Source: Kondoa malvinella
Taxonomy: Eukaryota > Basidiomycota > Agaricostilbomycetes > Agaricostilbales > Kondoaceae
NCBI GenBank assembly: GCA_039545315.1
Contig: BCIM01000003.1
Location: forward strand, 487,799 to 551,798
Direction: 5' to 3'
DNA length: 64,000 bases
Made by a program: the position numbers and the translations under genes
The notes under the pieces: model-generated
Databases searched by the model: none
Told to the model about the DNA's origin: nothing
The model's input: the letters and a program-made list of their open reading frames with translations, nothing else
Shown here: positions 1-11,061 of the stretch, one piece after another
Layout: each line of letters starts with the position of its first letter
Position numbering within the stretch: position 1 is the first letter of the stretch

Positions 1-1
1 G

Positions 2-100
2 AGGCTATTCGACAGGGTTCGCCGGTCAGGAGCAAGAGTGAGCGAGGCGAGCATGTCATCCGATAGCGACGAGCGCAGGCAAATATACCCTGGAGTGTAG
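2..100 (+). CDS. C-terminal end of an unidentified plus-strand gene, cut by the window edge
   Basis: One frame stays open from base 2 to a TAG at 98-100 and gives a basic, Ser- and Asp-rich tail (LFDRVRRSGARVSEAS, then SSDSDERRQ). Its composition resembles a disordered protein C-terminus. The gene would start outside the window. No domain is visible, and a second open frame ends at base 66, so coding status is uncertain. Confidence 0.3.
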   Translation, partial: RLFDRVRRSGARVSEASMSSDSDERRQIYPGV

Positions 101-384
101 TGATATCCCTTGCATCGTAACACGTAAGCTGCTCTATTCACACTTTGCGACTGTTCGCTACCTATGGCCTGAAACTCAAGTTGTCCAAGTTCCATGTCTA
201 TTGGCCTTGCTTGCATTCGCGCTCCTCTGCATGTATTCCGTGCTGAATACTATTGCGGCCTATCATCCTGTCAGAGCCCATGTTTACGACTGCTGCCTGG
301 ATACCGCATCTGTCACTTCCTTGCATGCATATGATCGATATCTTGTCCAACGTTCAGCTCTCATGTTATTCTCTGTGATACAGG

Positions 385-1503
385 ATGGACGACTATCTTC
401 CACCGAAACAAGAACTACAACCCGTACTCCCACCCGTACCAGTCCAAGACTCTGGCGTCGAAATCTATCCTCAATTCGCCCACTTAGAACTCTCGATAGA
501 AGCCTACCTCAAAACGACCCACAATCTAAAACTAGACACGGATGGTCAAATATGCGCAGATCATCTATCTTCTTCCGGCTGTTCATTAGGTACCAAATGT
601 CCCAAAAGACATACAACACCTTCTTCACGCAATTTCAGACCTCCTTCACCAATACCTTTTTCAGCTCATGCTAGAACAGTATGCAAACATTGGTTAAGAG
701 GGTTGTGTAAAAAAGGACAGGCTTGCGAGTTTTTGCACGAGTATAATTTAAGGAAAATGCCGGAATGTTGGTTCTTTACCAGGTATGGGTTTTGTCAGTC
801 TGGGGATGAGTGTATGTATCTGCACATCACGCCCAAAGAGAGGAGACCGGAATGTATGGCTTTTGTAAAAGGGTTTTGTCCGAAAGGTCAGTCTATCCTT
901 CTGGCCTCGCTGTGTTGTGGCTTATGTTTGGTTAGGACCTGATTGCCCGTATAAGCACATCAGACGGTATCCATGTCCACTCTACTTGACAGGGTTCTGT
1001 CCAAGGGGTTACGATTGTCAACTAGCGCAGTAAGCCATCCTTTCTTCTATTCCCCCTTCCTGCTCTCTTCTCTATCACAGACTACCCCTCCTGTGATAGA
1101 TAAATCGCTGACGCTCGCCCCTTCCAGCCCGCCTTTTGACCTGACCGAAGTCCAACGCCTAGTCTCACCTGAACTAGCACAAGAACGAAAAGAGAAAGAA
1201 CAAGGTCTCTACTCTAACCGAGATCGGGATTGGCCCGAAGAGTCTGGCGGTAGAGGAACGGGGGCGTTCGGGTCCGGTGCACCTGGAGCGCCTGGTGCGG
1301 ATGGTAGAAGACCAAGGAGGGATTTGAGTGAAGTCTTGTGTTTCAAGTGTGGGCAAAAGGGACATTATGCGAGTCAATGTCCGAATCCGTCGGTTCCTGG
1401 TGTGAGAGGTGGTGTGGAAAGAGGTCCCGGTGGTAGAGTGAGCATCCTCTCTCTTACCGTAATATCGTAGCGCTGATTGTCTGTCTAGGTATATGGAGAA
1501 TGA
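385..1503 (+). CDS. YTH1: CPSF30/Yth1-type CCCH zinc-finger protein, mRNA 3'-end processing
   Basis: This is the zinc-finger subunit of the cleavage and polyadenylation factor, which helps recognise the poly(A) signal in pre-mRNA. The first exon carries four CCCH fingers, beginning ICADHLSSSGCSLG, CKHWLRGLCKKG, CWFFTRYGFCQSG and CMAFVKGFCPKG. An intron of about 48 nt follows, then a fifth finger (CPLYLTGFCPRGYDC). After the next intron comes an Arg/Glu- and Gly-rich linker, then one CCHC zinc knuckle (CFKCGQKGHYASQC). A last intron of about 42 nt leads to the short tail VYGE and a TGA at 1501-1503. Five CCCH fingers plus a knuckle is the CPSF30 layout; yeast Yth1 lacks the knuckle. The ATG at 385 sits just after a possible acceptor (tacag), so a 5'-UTR intron is possible. 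Confidence 0.9.
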
Positions 1504-1770
1504 AGCCTGTCAATGAGATGCGATGAAAGTATGCAGATTGCAGAAAGAGTATCGAACCGATAAATACAATGAATGTCCTGCCGTGACAAATGATACCCGA
1601 ATATTACAATTACTAAAACAGATGCTTCCTCTTCTTGTTTTCTCAGCCCATGCTCTTGGATAGTGGTATATTTACTTTTGCGCGTGTTTGGTATGAAAGG
1701 TCGTCCAATCGTTAACATTCTCTCTTGAAGCTCTGCTGCGGCCTGTCCCTCTCTCGACGCCCTTCCACCC

Positions 1771-2613
1771 TCATTCATCATCGCTGTACTCGCCTTCGCT
1801 GTCGTGCGGTGATACCACAATGACCTTATCGAAACTGACAGTCTTCTTCTTGTTCACGCTACCATAGGAAGAAAGATTGGTAGATGAGCCGCGTGGACTG
1901 AGAGCAGTAGGTGATAAAGTAGTCGACGAAGCGGTGCGATGATGCGGTGCATCTGCGCACAGACGTCAGTTCATGACCACGCGAGCATAGGTCAAAGAGC
2001 CTTACAAGTCTTTGGCGTTGATGGATGAACTACAGGAAGTGGTGGTGGGTTGCTACGGGAAGTAAAGAATGAGGTAGCTACAAAGCGGGAATCAGGATCG
2101 GTTTGACGGAACAATGAAACGAAGGTCTGACGCACGAATAGGTAACAAGGCCAAAGCGAACGCAGCAATCTTGATAGGTAAGGACAGAGGCAGAGGATCC
2201 GAGTCTTCAGAATCAGAGCCGGACGAAATGGAAGGCGTCAGTTCAGCCATATCGCTTGACGCGGGCGAGGAAAGCGTTGAAGTACTAGGGGACGAAGGCG
2301 TATCGTTGTTCGTGAGTGAGTCGAAGCCGCTTGTCAGGCTGTCTGAAGAGGTTGAGCGGGAAGAATGAGACAGAGCTGGCGTTTGAATAAAGCTTGCATC
2401 GTCCGTCTCGTTGTTCCACCATGCTGCTGGCCAACTCTGCATTTCGCTTGGTGGATTCCATACGACTTGATCATCCTGAGCAGGGTCGCAATCCAAATAG
2501 CCTTCCAACATGTCATTATCAACCGCATCCTCGTCTTCACCAAGTATTATCGACAGTCTCCTCCTTGTCTTTACTCGATCTGTCATGTCGTTGGCCTTGG
2601 GTGTTGCTGCCAT
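1771..2613 (-). CDS. Small Ser-rich protein ending in a PP1-docking (RVxF) motif
   Basis: I do not recognise a family. The ATG at 2613 (MAATPKANDMTD) opens a Ser/Thr/Asp-rich, probably disordered chain. An intron (donor gtgcgt, acceptor ctttgtag) joins LLPI to a Pro-rich segment, and a second intron leads to the last exon, which ends in EGEYSDDE and TGA at 1771-1773. The last exon contains NKKKTVSFDKVIVV. KTVSF fits the [K/R]-x(0,1)-[V/I]-x-F consensus used by protein phosphatase 1 regulators, and it is followed by an acidic tail. A PP1-targeting role is an inference from this motif alone. The longer in-frame extension toward 2652 has no ATG start. Confidence 0.6.
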
Positions 2614-2794
2614 GGTCTCCACGGAGCGAATTCGACGAAGCTCCCCAACCAACAGATGTCTTCAAGTTAATAACCGGCAATGCCGGACTACCCGTGGGGA
2701 GCACGCTAGCTCGAAAGAGGAAGGGAAGAGAGCAAGTTGTGTGAATATCTCGTTTTAACTCAAAGTGTATAGTCTACTGTACAATCATGTCTTT

Positions 2795-3820
2795 TTAAAT
2801 ATTAAAGCTTCCCATACTGCATATTGCTTGTGCGCTTCGAAAAGTCTCCGAAGATTCACATCTAGTAGCTTGTGTCGTAATAACCTCTGCGGGCGCTTCC
2901 CATGTAGCCTCCGTGAGCGTGTCTGCGGCTGTGTACGTGGAAAAGGGAGGCGAGGAAGAGGACTGTATCGTCAGGCGTTTAGCGAGACTAGCCCGGCCAA
3001 TTGACAACAACTTACAGGTCAACAGTCCGAACTCGGTCCATGAGATGGCTTCGATGGCATTGCGTTGACCTGAACAGTCTATCAACACTTGTTCGAACCG
3101 AGTGATATCGAACTTACGGCAGATGGACTTGAAGATGGACGATTCGCATTCAAGGTCGCCTAGGTTGTTGTAGTCTGACAGCAATCAGTAAGACGGTGAG
3201 CACCGAATTACCACATGGACTGCTCACAATGAAACATGATCGAAGCCACAAGCCAGAAGACTGTTCTCATTTGTCAGATTGAAACATATTGCAAGTTGGC
3301 TGACTGACTCCATGTGACTATATTAGACGTTCAGCAACAATCAGTATATTCAGAGATTGTACGTACTGAAAGTCCACACAATGCCAATAAGAAGGTTGAA
3401 CACCCAGTGAAGCAGAGCGAACAGAGTAGTCCATGTTGCGCAAAACCTGATACCCCAATAAGAAAATGCTACACCGGGAAGAGACAGTAGTCACAAGATG
3501 AACTTTATACGGTGAGCGAACTCATCTGGAAAAACACTTCTTAGGCCATGCATCTTCCTTGAGCGCTTTTTGGCTTACCGGACGGGTCTACAAGTGTCGC
3601 GTATATTCAAGCATGAAGTATGCAATAACAGAGGAACCGCTTACATGGGTTAGGCTCGACGTTGTTGTACTTGTGGATACGGTAGGCGGACAAGCCCAAT
3701 TCTGCTCGCAGCATCAGTAACGCTTCGGTTCGACATGGTATCTCACGGACCGGCGATAGCTAAAGCTCCAATGAGAAAGAAGAGAACAGGATGGTAGAAA
3801 GCAACGTTCCCGCGAGCCAT
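2795..3820 (-). CDS. Predicted multi-pass membrane protein
   Basis: The gene starts at the ATG at 3820 with MARGNVAFYHPVLFFLIG, a hydrophobic helix, and is cut into short exons. A later exon holds WTTLFALLHWVFNLLIG, a second long hydrophobic stretch. The next part carries Cys and an acidic segment (NNLGDLECESSIFK), with a hydrophilic Thr/Ser-rich C-terminus ending SMGSFNI and TAA at 2795. The arrangement of early helices, a loop with Cys and a cytosolic tail resembles fungal MARVEL-type four-helix proteins, but I cannot prove that. The exon joins around 3190-3330 are ambiguous. Confidence 0.55.
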
Positions 3821-4469
3821 TGTTCGTTATGAGGTATCGGGGTTGAGGCGGGTATCAAAGTGAAGGACAACGGTTGGGAAATGAGAAGCAAGAAAGAAAA
3901 GGTCTACAAGCCAAGGAGATACCGCCGAGCGCCATGACGTGAACAGAAGCACCGCTCGAAACAATAGAGCCATGGACGGCTTCTGATCATTCATGGGCGA
4001 AACTTTCATTTGGTAAGAGCTCTGCCGGCCAAGGACACAGACACCTGCTTGATGGCTTTAATCAAGCAGCAAGGAGGCGAAGGAGAGCCGCTCTGAGCAA
4101 AAGGCAGCGTTGCTAGAGATCGGGTAGCTCCACAATAGGCAAATGAACGCCTTAGCAGTGTCAAAGTGGGCTGTACGGACAGGAAAGCTAGGGCTACATC
4201 GGGTATGCAATGCTGCGTATGAGATCAATGTATTCGTCGTCTGGCGCTGAGCTTGCCGATTCGAAATTCGACAACACAATATACACAGTAGCAGAACCGA
4301 GGCAATGCAACTGCAATTTGGCAAACAGTATATACAGTCCCAGAGTCGCAGCTTTTGTTTGGCACTTCGCATTCTTCTGACCAGTGTTGTCACGGCTCAT
4401 CGGGCAACTAGTACGGATACTTTGTCGCAGAGCTGTAGACCCTATCAGCAACCATGACACAGGTAAAGA
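3821..4469. other. Intergenic, no gene resolved
   Basis: This lies upstream of the minus-strand membrane protein and downstream of the ACS-type transporter. Only short overlapping frames occur, with no family motif, so it probably holds the 3' UTR of the transporter and the promoter of the membrane protein. Confidence 0.5.
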
Positions 4470-6858
4470 TTAGACTGACCCAGTAGCGGCGATATTCTTA
4501 TTCTGGCGGATCAAGACAATACGCATTGCCCAAGCGCAGGCAGCACAGGCTAGGGAGAATGCAGCCATGGCGCTCATAGCAATCGTGTAGCGTGGACGGT
4601 CGCTATCGAGGAAGAGGTAGGGAGTGTAAATGAAGGAAGCGTTGCTGGAGGTACGTGGGAGACTTCAGCATCTTCCTGGAACATGAAAAGGCAACATACC
4701 TGAGAGAGGTCATCATAGCAATGACGACAGCCTTCTTCTCCTTGGTCTGGGAGCAGACAGCTGTACGACCTCTGTCAGACTGCGAGGTAATTGAAGAAGA
4801 ATGGCACTGACTCGCAGCCCAACCGAGAACGATTGAATTCTGTTTCACCGAATCAGGATTAGCTTGCATACATCTGGCAGAGTTAGCACTTACAACACCA
4901 TACGTGCCAACTAGAGGGCTGTCAGCCTTTACAGGTCAAGGTGGAGGAAGCTTTGGCACTGACTGGTGAAAATGCACATCGCGACATAACTGAAAATCGG
5001 ATCAGTGCTTTGCACGACAACGATCAGAAAATCATAAGACGCACCGGACAGGAGTGCTCATGGTCGCCGGAGCCAAAACGAAACCAAGAATCGCGATCGC
5101 CTTGCAGACAGTAATATGCCATGTTCGCTCGTTGAAGCGACCAGATGAGACACTTGCTGCAACAGAGAAGACTCCCGCCATCAAGTATGGAGGGCAGGTA
5201 AGCACGAGCGTAATGGTCCTGTTGAAGTTGAGGGTTTCGATGACTGAGGGGAAGAAGTTTTTAAAGCTATAAGACTCCAATAAGCGAATACATCAGGCGG
5301 ATCACAGTCACTTACCCGTTTGCAGACAAGTGTAGATTCTGCATGAGGCAGAACAGCCAGACACGAGGATCCTTGACAGCTTGAGCGAGACCAGCCCAAA
5401 CTGATCCTTGTTCCAACGAATCGACTTTGTCTCTGAGGAGTCTGCTGTGAGCGAGCTGACGTTCTTCCTCATTCAGCCAACGAGTAGTGAGGGGTGTGTC
5501 TGGTAAAAAGGGATAGGCGCAAAGTGCAACGAGACCAGTGACCTGTTGGTGGATCTGTCAGCGGTCTCCATTGATGATGAACTGGACACTGACAGCTCCT
5601 TGTAAGATGACTACGAAAGCTGTTAGAAAAATATATCCGCTAATGAAAAACAACTCACACAGCCATTGCCAGCCGGCGTAGCCCTGAACACCCTCCAAGC
5701 CTTCAAAAATCCCTGCGGCTATAAGCCCTGCGAATGCGGTAGCTAGGATGTTACCAGTATACAAGATACTGATACGCGTCGCGATCTCGGTTCTTGTGTA
5801 GAATTGTGAGAGAATGTCTGAAGCGAGCGTCAGATTCGGCAATGACAGTGAATGAGTCCAGATTACACAGTCTGCAGCAGATCGAAGGTGTTATTAGATA
5901 AAGGTGACAATGTCAGACGATTTGACATACGCTCCGGGCTGATCAAAGAAAAATAGCATCAGTCTTCGATGCGTGAAGAGCTCAGGCAAGCTCACGTAGT
6001 ATGGAGCTTCGACAACACCAAGAAAAAATCGAGTGAGCAACAGACCGGTGAAGTTGCTAGAAAAGGCAGTGCAGATCGAGATGACCCTTGAAAAATGGTG
6101 AGCTAGACTTCGATGATAAGTTGAACACTCACGACCAGAGCATCATGACACAGCACAGGAACAGTGAAGGGCGAATGCGAGTGATAAGCATATTCGATGG
6201 AATGCCCATCAGAATGTAACCGACAAAAAGGACTGCGAAAATGGTCAGTCGCCTGCTTGTATCGCACCAAAAGGAGAAGCGAACTGGATACACAGGTCTG
6301 GTACTGCGTTCCTGTAAGCTGAAGATCTTCTTCGAGCGAGCTCACTGTACCGGAATTAGCTAAGGGCTCTCAGACGGAAAATGGACATACATCTAGCAAG
6401 AGCGATAGCATTCCGATCGAGATAGTTCAGCTACGCAGAGCATCAGTCTTTCGAATGCCTGTCACAGTCAGGTCACAGCTTACCCAGTACATGCTCCACA
6501 AACTGATCATGATGTAAATGTCCATCTTTCGCACAAGCTTGATTTCGACCGGATCGGTCTTTCTGCATCGGGATTCAGCGCTGTATCAAGTATGTTCAGA
6601 TGGCACCTACTTGGCGAAACCACTGTAGTCATATTTGCCAGCAACTAAAACAAGAAACTGTCAGCTTGCAGACTAGCAAGCGAAACAAGACCCACTCTTC
6701 TTGTCATCAGAGGAGACGCCTTCTTCGAGCTGCTCGATGTCTTCTTTACGATCAATCTTCTCGTCCGTGCGGACATTCGAAGTAGGGCCATGCTCGTAAG
6801 ATGGAGGAAGTTGCGGAACAGTGTTCACGACATGAGTCGGCACATGAGTCGTAGTCAT
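4470..6858 (-). CDS. MFS transporter of the anion:cation symporter (Dal5/allantoate permease-like) family
   Basis: This is a plasma-membrane symporter for a small organic anion. Relatives carry allantoate, nicotinate, biotin or tartrate, so the substrate cannot be read here. The N-terminal cytosolic part (MTTTHVPTHVV..., acidic) leads to MDIYIMISLWSMYW and then LNYLDRNAIALAR, the family signature in and after helix 1. Later exons give ILMGIPSNMLITRIRPS (the loop 2-3 region), FTGLLLTRFFLGVVEAPYY (helix 4), and WQWLCELFFISGYIFLTAF after the central loop. The C-terminal half follows (NFFPSVIETLNFNRTITLVL). The model ends with RIVLIRQNKNIAATGSV and TAA at 4470. There are more than ten introns of about 50 nt. 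The ATG at 6858 is chosen because the upstream extension is Arg/Pro-rich and lacks an ATG. Confidence 0.85.
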
Positions 6859-7867
6859 CTTCAGCTGAAGCACTAGCGGAAAGAAGAGATAGCGTTCTGG
6901 CAAGATAAGAGGAAACTTCCTGCGGGGCCTACCGAATTCTCTTGGGATCTCCGCGCGAGGCTGTGCGGACACATCTTGCCAGCTCTAAGTAGTTTTAGTA
7001 GGTCTTAGCTTTGACTCGCGTTATCTAACGGGAGATCTCGTCGCGATAAGGTAGTCAGAGCCTTGGCAAAGTGTCCACTTTGTTCCATAATTAGAACGCT
7101 AACGTCGCATTGGCAGGTCCCGGTTAATGAGCAGCATCGCGACAGAACACAGCCGGTAGGAATAAAGCCTTGGTACTGACGTGAACGCAAGGAATCGGTA
7201 GATCTGGAAATTAGGCTAATAATGCAAGTCACGAGCCTGCGGATCCCAAGGAGAGAGTATCGCGGGCCAGGCAGACATTTGTGTTGTGCAGCAGAAGATG
7301 GGAGCGAGACGTCCGACTGAGATCACACAATAGCGGTGCAATGCAACAGACTTCAGGTCACTCTCGTCCGATTCCTGGATTTCATACCAATTCGTCTTCA
7401 TCATAGCCAGAACTCTGAGTCGCGAAGAGCTGCCAACGAGCGACAGAGAGGGGAACCGCAGTCAATCGTCCCCGATCAAACAGAAGTTGAAGCTTTGAAG
7501 AAATCGGGAAAAATATTGGCCAAAGCAAGGTTGAAACCAGCAAAGCAAACCCGCGGCCTTCGAGATGTCATGTATACGTATACGGAAGCTTGTTAGGAAG
7601 GCCTTTGTCGCTGTGGAGCGAGAGCGAGAGCCCGCCTTGCCACCAAGTTCAAGCTGCTTGCAAGCGCTTGAACATTTCACGCTTCAAGACTGCCTGCTTG
7701 CTGTGTGTTTCATATGGTCGCCTACGTTGCTGGTGATCAGGTTTCGCAATGATTTTCTTCGCCATAACTTCTCATCCCTTCTGTTCTTGCATCTATGAGA
7801 TTGCTGCCTTCCTCTGTCTCATTCGTCTCGTACAGCCGCTAGACGTGTTCTGTACTGTTCTACTGCA
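6859..7867. other. Intergenic region of about 1 kb, no gene resolved
   Basis: This region separates two divergent genes and so holds both promoters. Open frames here are short and overlap on both strands without domain signal. I see no tRNA-like or repeat structure. Confidence 0.5.
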
Positions 7868-9495
7868 ATGACGCAGAGCAAACGAAAGGGTTGCAAACCA
7901 CCTAAAGCTCCTGATGCCCCTGTCAAAACTGCCGCGCGAAGACCGAAAGCAGGCATCTTGAGAGACCCTGTCAAAATCATGGCCAAGCTAGTCGCTTAGG
8001 GCTTAAAACCTGAAGGATCGTGGCCTGAGCTGGCTGAGCTCATTGAATATGGTCAGTACGATTCCTCTCGAATAGCCGGGAATCTGAAAAAGCATCGCAG
8101 GCGCAGCGTTAATGCAGTAGGCAAAAGGTCTCTTCTTTCGAATCTGAGCTAAGTCCGGACGAAGCAACTGCCTGGTTGAAGAGCGCTTTGATGACCTGGT
8201 ACGAAAGCTATCGGTTACCGTCTTTCTCCTGGAACATAGCTCTTTCCTACAGGCTCATTATGTTCACCTCTACTGTCAATGTCAAGAGTGAGTATGCTAT
8301 CAATCGACGAAAGTGCCTTTCTCACTATCGTCCCTCTAGCCCGGATCATATCGAGACGATTTATGTACGGAACGCGAGCGAAGGTATGTCGCTTTCCATC
8401 GCTATGATAAGCGCTCCTGAATCTCGGACAGTACGCATGGTACTGGCTAGATCGCCATTACTTGTCGCGACCATCTTTCTGGAAGCCTCAAATGGGCGGA
8501 TTGACGGCCCAGCAATCAACGAGACGGTCCTGAGACTGGTCACTGAAGACAAGCGTCGATTGGGCAGAGCTTGCGCGACGTATGCAATGTTCCTGAGCAT
8601 CAGTAATGGTGAGCAGAACGTGTTACCAGCTCATCGGCTCCTTATGTCTGGATCACTAGTTGTCAGACATTTGTCCATTGAGCTAGTGCACGTCTATTTC
8701 AGAGGCTTTTTGCGTCTTTTCATCCTGGCCTTGTCTGCAATGCCATACATTCTCTCTTCTACTCGTCAAGAGCAGTATCGTCAATGGCACTTGGCCAAAG
8801 TCGCAGCTGTATTGGTGTGTTGCTCTATTTGTTTGCCGTATCTTTTGCCAAGCGATCATCATAGCTCGAATTCTTCCGTCATCATCCCACTCAATTCGAC
8901 AAATTTGGTAAAACAATGCTCGAAGAGATAGTCGTTGTTGCGGGTTGCTGCGAAAAATGCGGGCAGCATCCTGATCGTATCTCAACCCGTCGAGCATTCT
9001 ACGTTTTTTTTGAAGCCATGGGCTGGAACGGACAGTTGTCCAAGATCGAAGAAACCATCTGGGCTGAAATTTGGAACTTGTATGTGAAGATACAGAAGAG
9101 ATTCACACCATCGCCCATCTCCTGGATCGCTACTATCATGCCAACTATCGATCCGCTCACCAGAATTTACAAGACGCATCGAACGATTCGATCCGTGCGT
9201 TTTTGGGGAATGCCCAAAGTGGTTGATCAGCTCAGCTCGAGACTTTACAGGAGGACATTGCATGCATGTACTGCAGCAAAATGTCTATTGATCGAGAGTC
9301 GACAAAGGAAATGCGTCTGTGCCATGACTGCGGTGTCAGTACTTATTGCAGCACAGTATGCCAGACAGCTGAGTGAGTCTTCGTATGATAATTTCAATCG
9401 CTGCTTTGCTCAAGTCGTGACATAGCTGGCTTCGCTCGCGTGCGTTGTCTGATCTTCCGCTTGAAAGTGTCTCTGATGAACAGATTGGACGGTAG
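7868..9495 (+). CDS. MYND-type zinc-finger protein, gene model unresolved and possibly decayed
   Basis: The clearest part is the last exons, which give CMYCSKMSIDREST, then LCHDCGVSTYCSTVCQTA, and after an intron DWLRSRALSDLP. This matches the MYND pattern CxxC, CxxC, YCxxxCQxxDW, but the final His and Cys that complete the zinc sites are missing before the TAG at 9493. Upstream exons join well in the middle (AHYVHLYCQCQDPDHI, then RMVLARSPLLVATIFLEA). The candidate first exon (MTQSKRKGCKPPKA) meets an in-frame TAG at about 7997 unless that stretch is intronic, and one join needs a GAG or AAG acceptor. Either this is a pseudogene or my splicing is wrong. Confidence 0.5.
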
Positions 9496-9707
9496 ACAAG
9501 GACACCTGCTCTCGCATGAACAGCAAAACGAAACCTCTACGCAATATCACTGGGAAAATACTCATGGATAAGGCTCCTTCCAAGGAACTGTCTTTCAGCC
9601 CAGATATTCAGATACGAGCTGCAGAGAAGGCTGGCCGATTGTATAAGAAGGATGGAACGGTAGAAGCGTTGGATGTGCAATGACTGGGCTGGCATGACGT
9701 GCAAAAG

Positions 9708-10777
9708 CTACAACAAGAGATCCAAATCATATTGCAGCTTAGCTTCTTCCGACAAGAGAATCTCTCCCGCTTCCACCACAGCCAGATACTTGTCATTATC
9801 CCCGGATGCTCGATCAGGATGATCTGCTAATCTGTCAGCTGGCCAGAAGAATCAGTAGCGCACTCACATGCCAACAGCGCTTTCCTCCGCGCAGCCTTGA
9901 TCTCCTCTTGATTCGCAGTCCTAGGAACACCAAGTAGCTCATAATAGTCCACAAGAGGTCGCTGACGACTCTTTGACATCTGCCTAGTCTCCAAGCGACT
10001 CTTCGTCCTGCCTCTCGACTCGCTTCGACTCCGTTCCGAGGTAAAAGAAGGACTTCGACTATCGGTAGAAGCGGTCCTTGAGCTTGATCCTCTTTCTCTT
10101 TGCGTGCTAGAAGGCGGTCTAGGTGAGTTAGAGGTCCCTTCTCGTGTGGAATCAGCTAGTGCTTCTGCTGCTTCTGCTTCTTGGATCATGTTGAGCTTGC
10201 AGGCTGGTGTTGGAGCAGATTCAGAAGCGCAACGAAAGCAGTACCTGAGTCATATATGTGAGCATCAAAGGTGGTATACGAGACTAGACTCACGCAGCCG
10301 CATTGAACTCCAGTCGAGCGAGATGTAAGTTTCCGCGAATGCCCAACCTATCGACAATCTGTGTTCATCATGGACCTGCAGCAAGTATGATCACACACGC
10401 CTTGTGATGAGTAGGATCCAACCGGAGAACCTTCTTGGTGTCTTCCAACGCAGAATTAAACGCTTTGACGACACCTCTTAGTTGACCCATCGCATAAAGT
10501 GAAGTAGCTCGATTGACAAGGATCGTGATGACTAATGAGCGAGATTCGGGTCGGAGACTGATAGCACTCGTATAGAAAATGACTGCCGATTCGCTGTAGC
10601 CTCGTTATGAGCATCATTCGCCACCATGCGGCATAACACGCACAAATCTCCCTTGTTTTGAGCTGCTACGCCAGCTTCGCCCTTCTCTTGGGCTAGTTGG
10701 ATTGCCCTTACTACGTCAACTCCTGCTGGTGAGGCATTGCGACTCGAAGCTGCTCTCGGGCGAAACGAATCTGGCAT
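9708..10777 (-). CDS. TPR and C-terminal J-domain co-chaperone (DNAJC7-like)
   Basis: A likely Hsp70/Hsp90 co-chaperone. The N-terminal part (from ATG 10777, MPDSFRPRAASSRNASP) carries tetratricopeptide-like helices: AIQLAQEKGEAG, then LVITILVNRATSLYAMGQL and AFNSALEDTKKVLRLDPTHHKA, the usual TPR shape. A linker rich in Arg-Ser pairs follows, then a J-domain starting DYYELLGVPRTANQEEIKAA. After an intron comes ADHPDRASGDNDKYL with the essential HPD tripeptide, and the chain ends LQYDLDLLL with TAG at 9708. TPR followed by J is the DNAJC7/TPR2 order. The HPD is intact, so stimulation of Hsp70 ATPase is expected. About 280 nt separate it from divergent SGF73. Confidence 0.8.
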
Positions 10778-11061
10778 GATGGATGCATCGTGGGGAAGGA
10801 AGAAGGAAGAACAGCAGTACAGCATGGAAGGACAGGTCCGGTAGCGGGGAAACGATCTTGACGTAAAAAGCCTTTTTTCGACAGAACACCGCATCATGCA
10901 ATGCCGCTATAGAATGAAAATGCGTGGACTGTCAGAGGTACCTGTGAAGCGCAGGCTGCTACTGAGACAGCAAGTGAAGCAGCGTATTTGCCAAAACCAG
11001 AAGATTATAATGAAAGCTCGCTAGTCCAGCAACAGCGTCACACGAAAGCCATAGACAGCGC

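Noticed and set aside
2613..2652. An upstream extension of the PP1-motif protein to 2652
   Set aside because: Its first codon is TTG; the first ATG in frame is at 2613.
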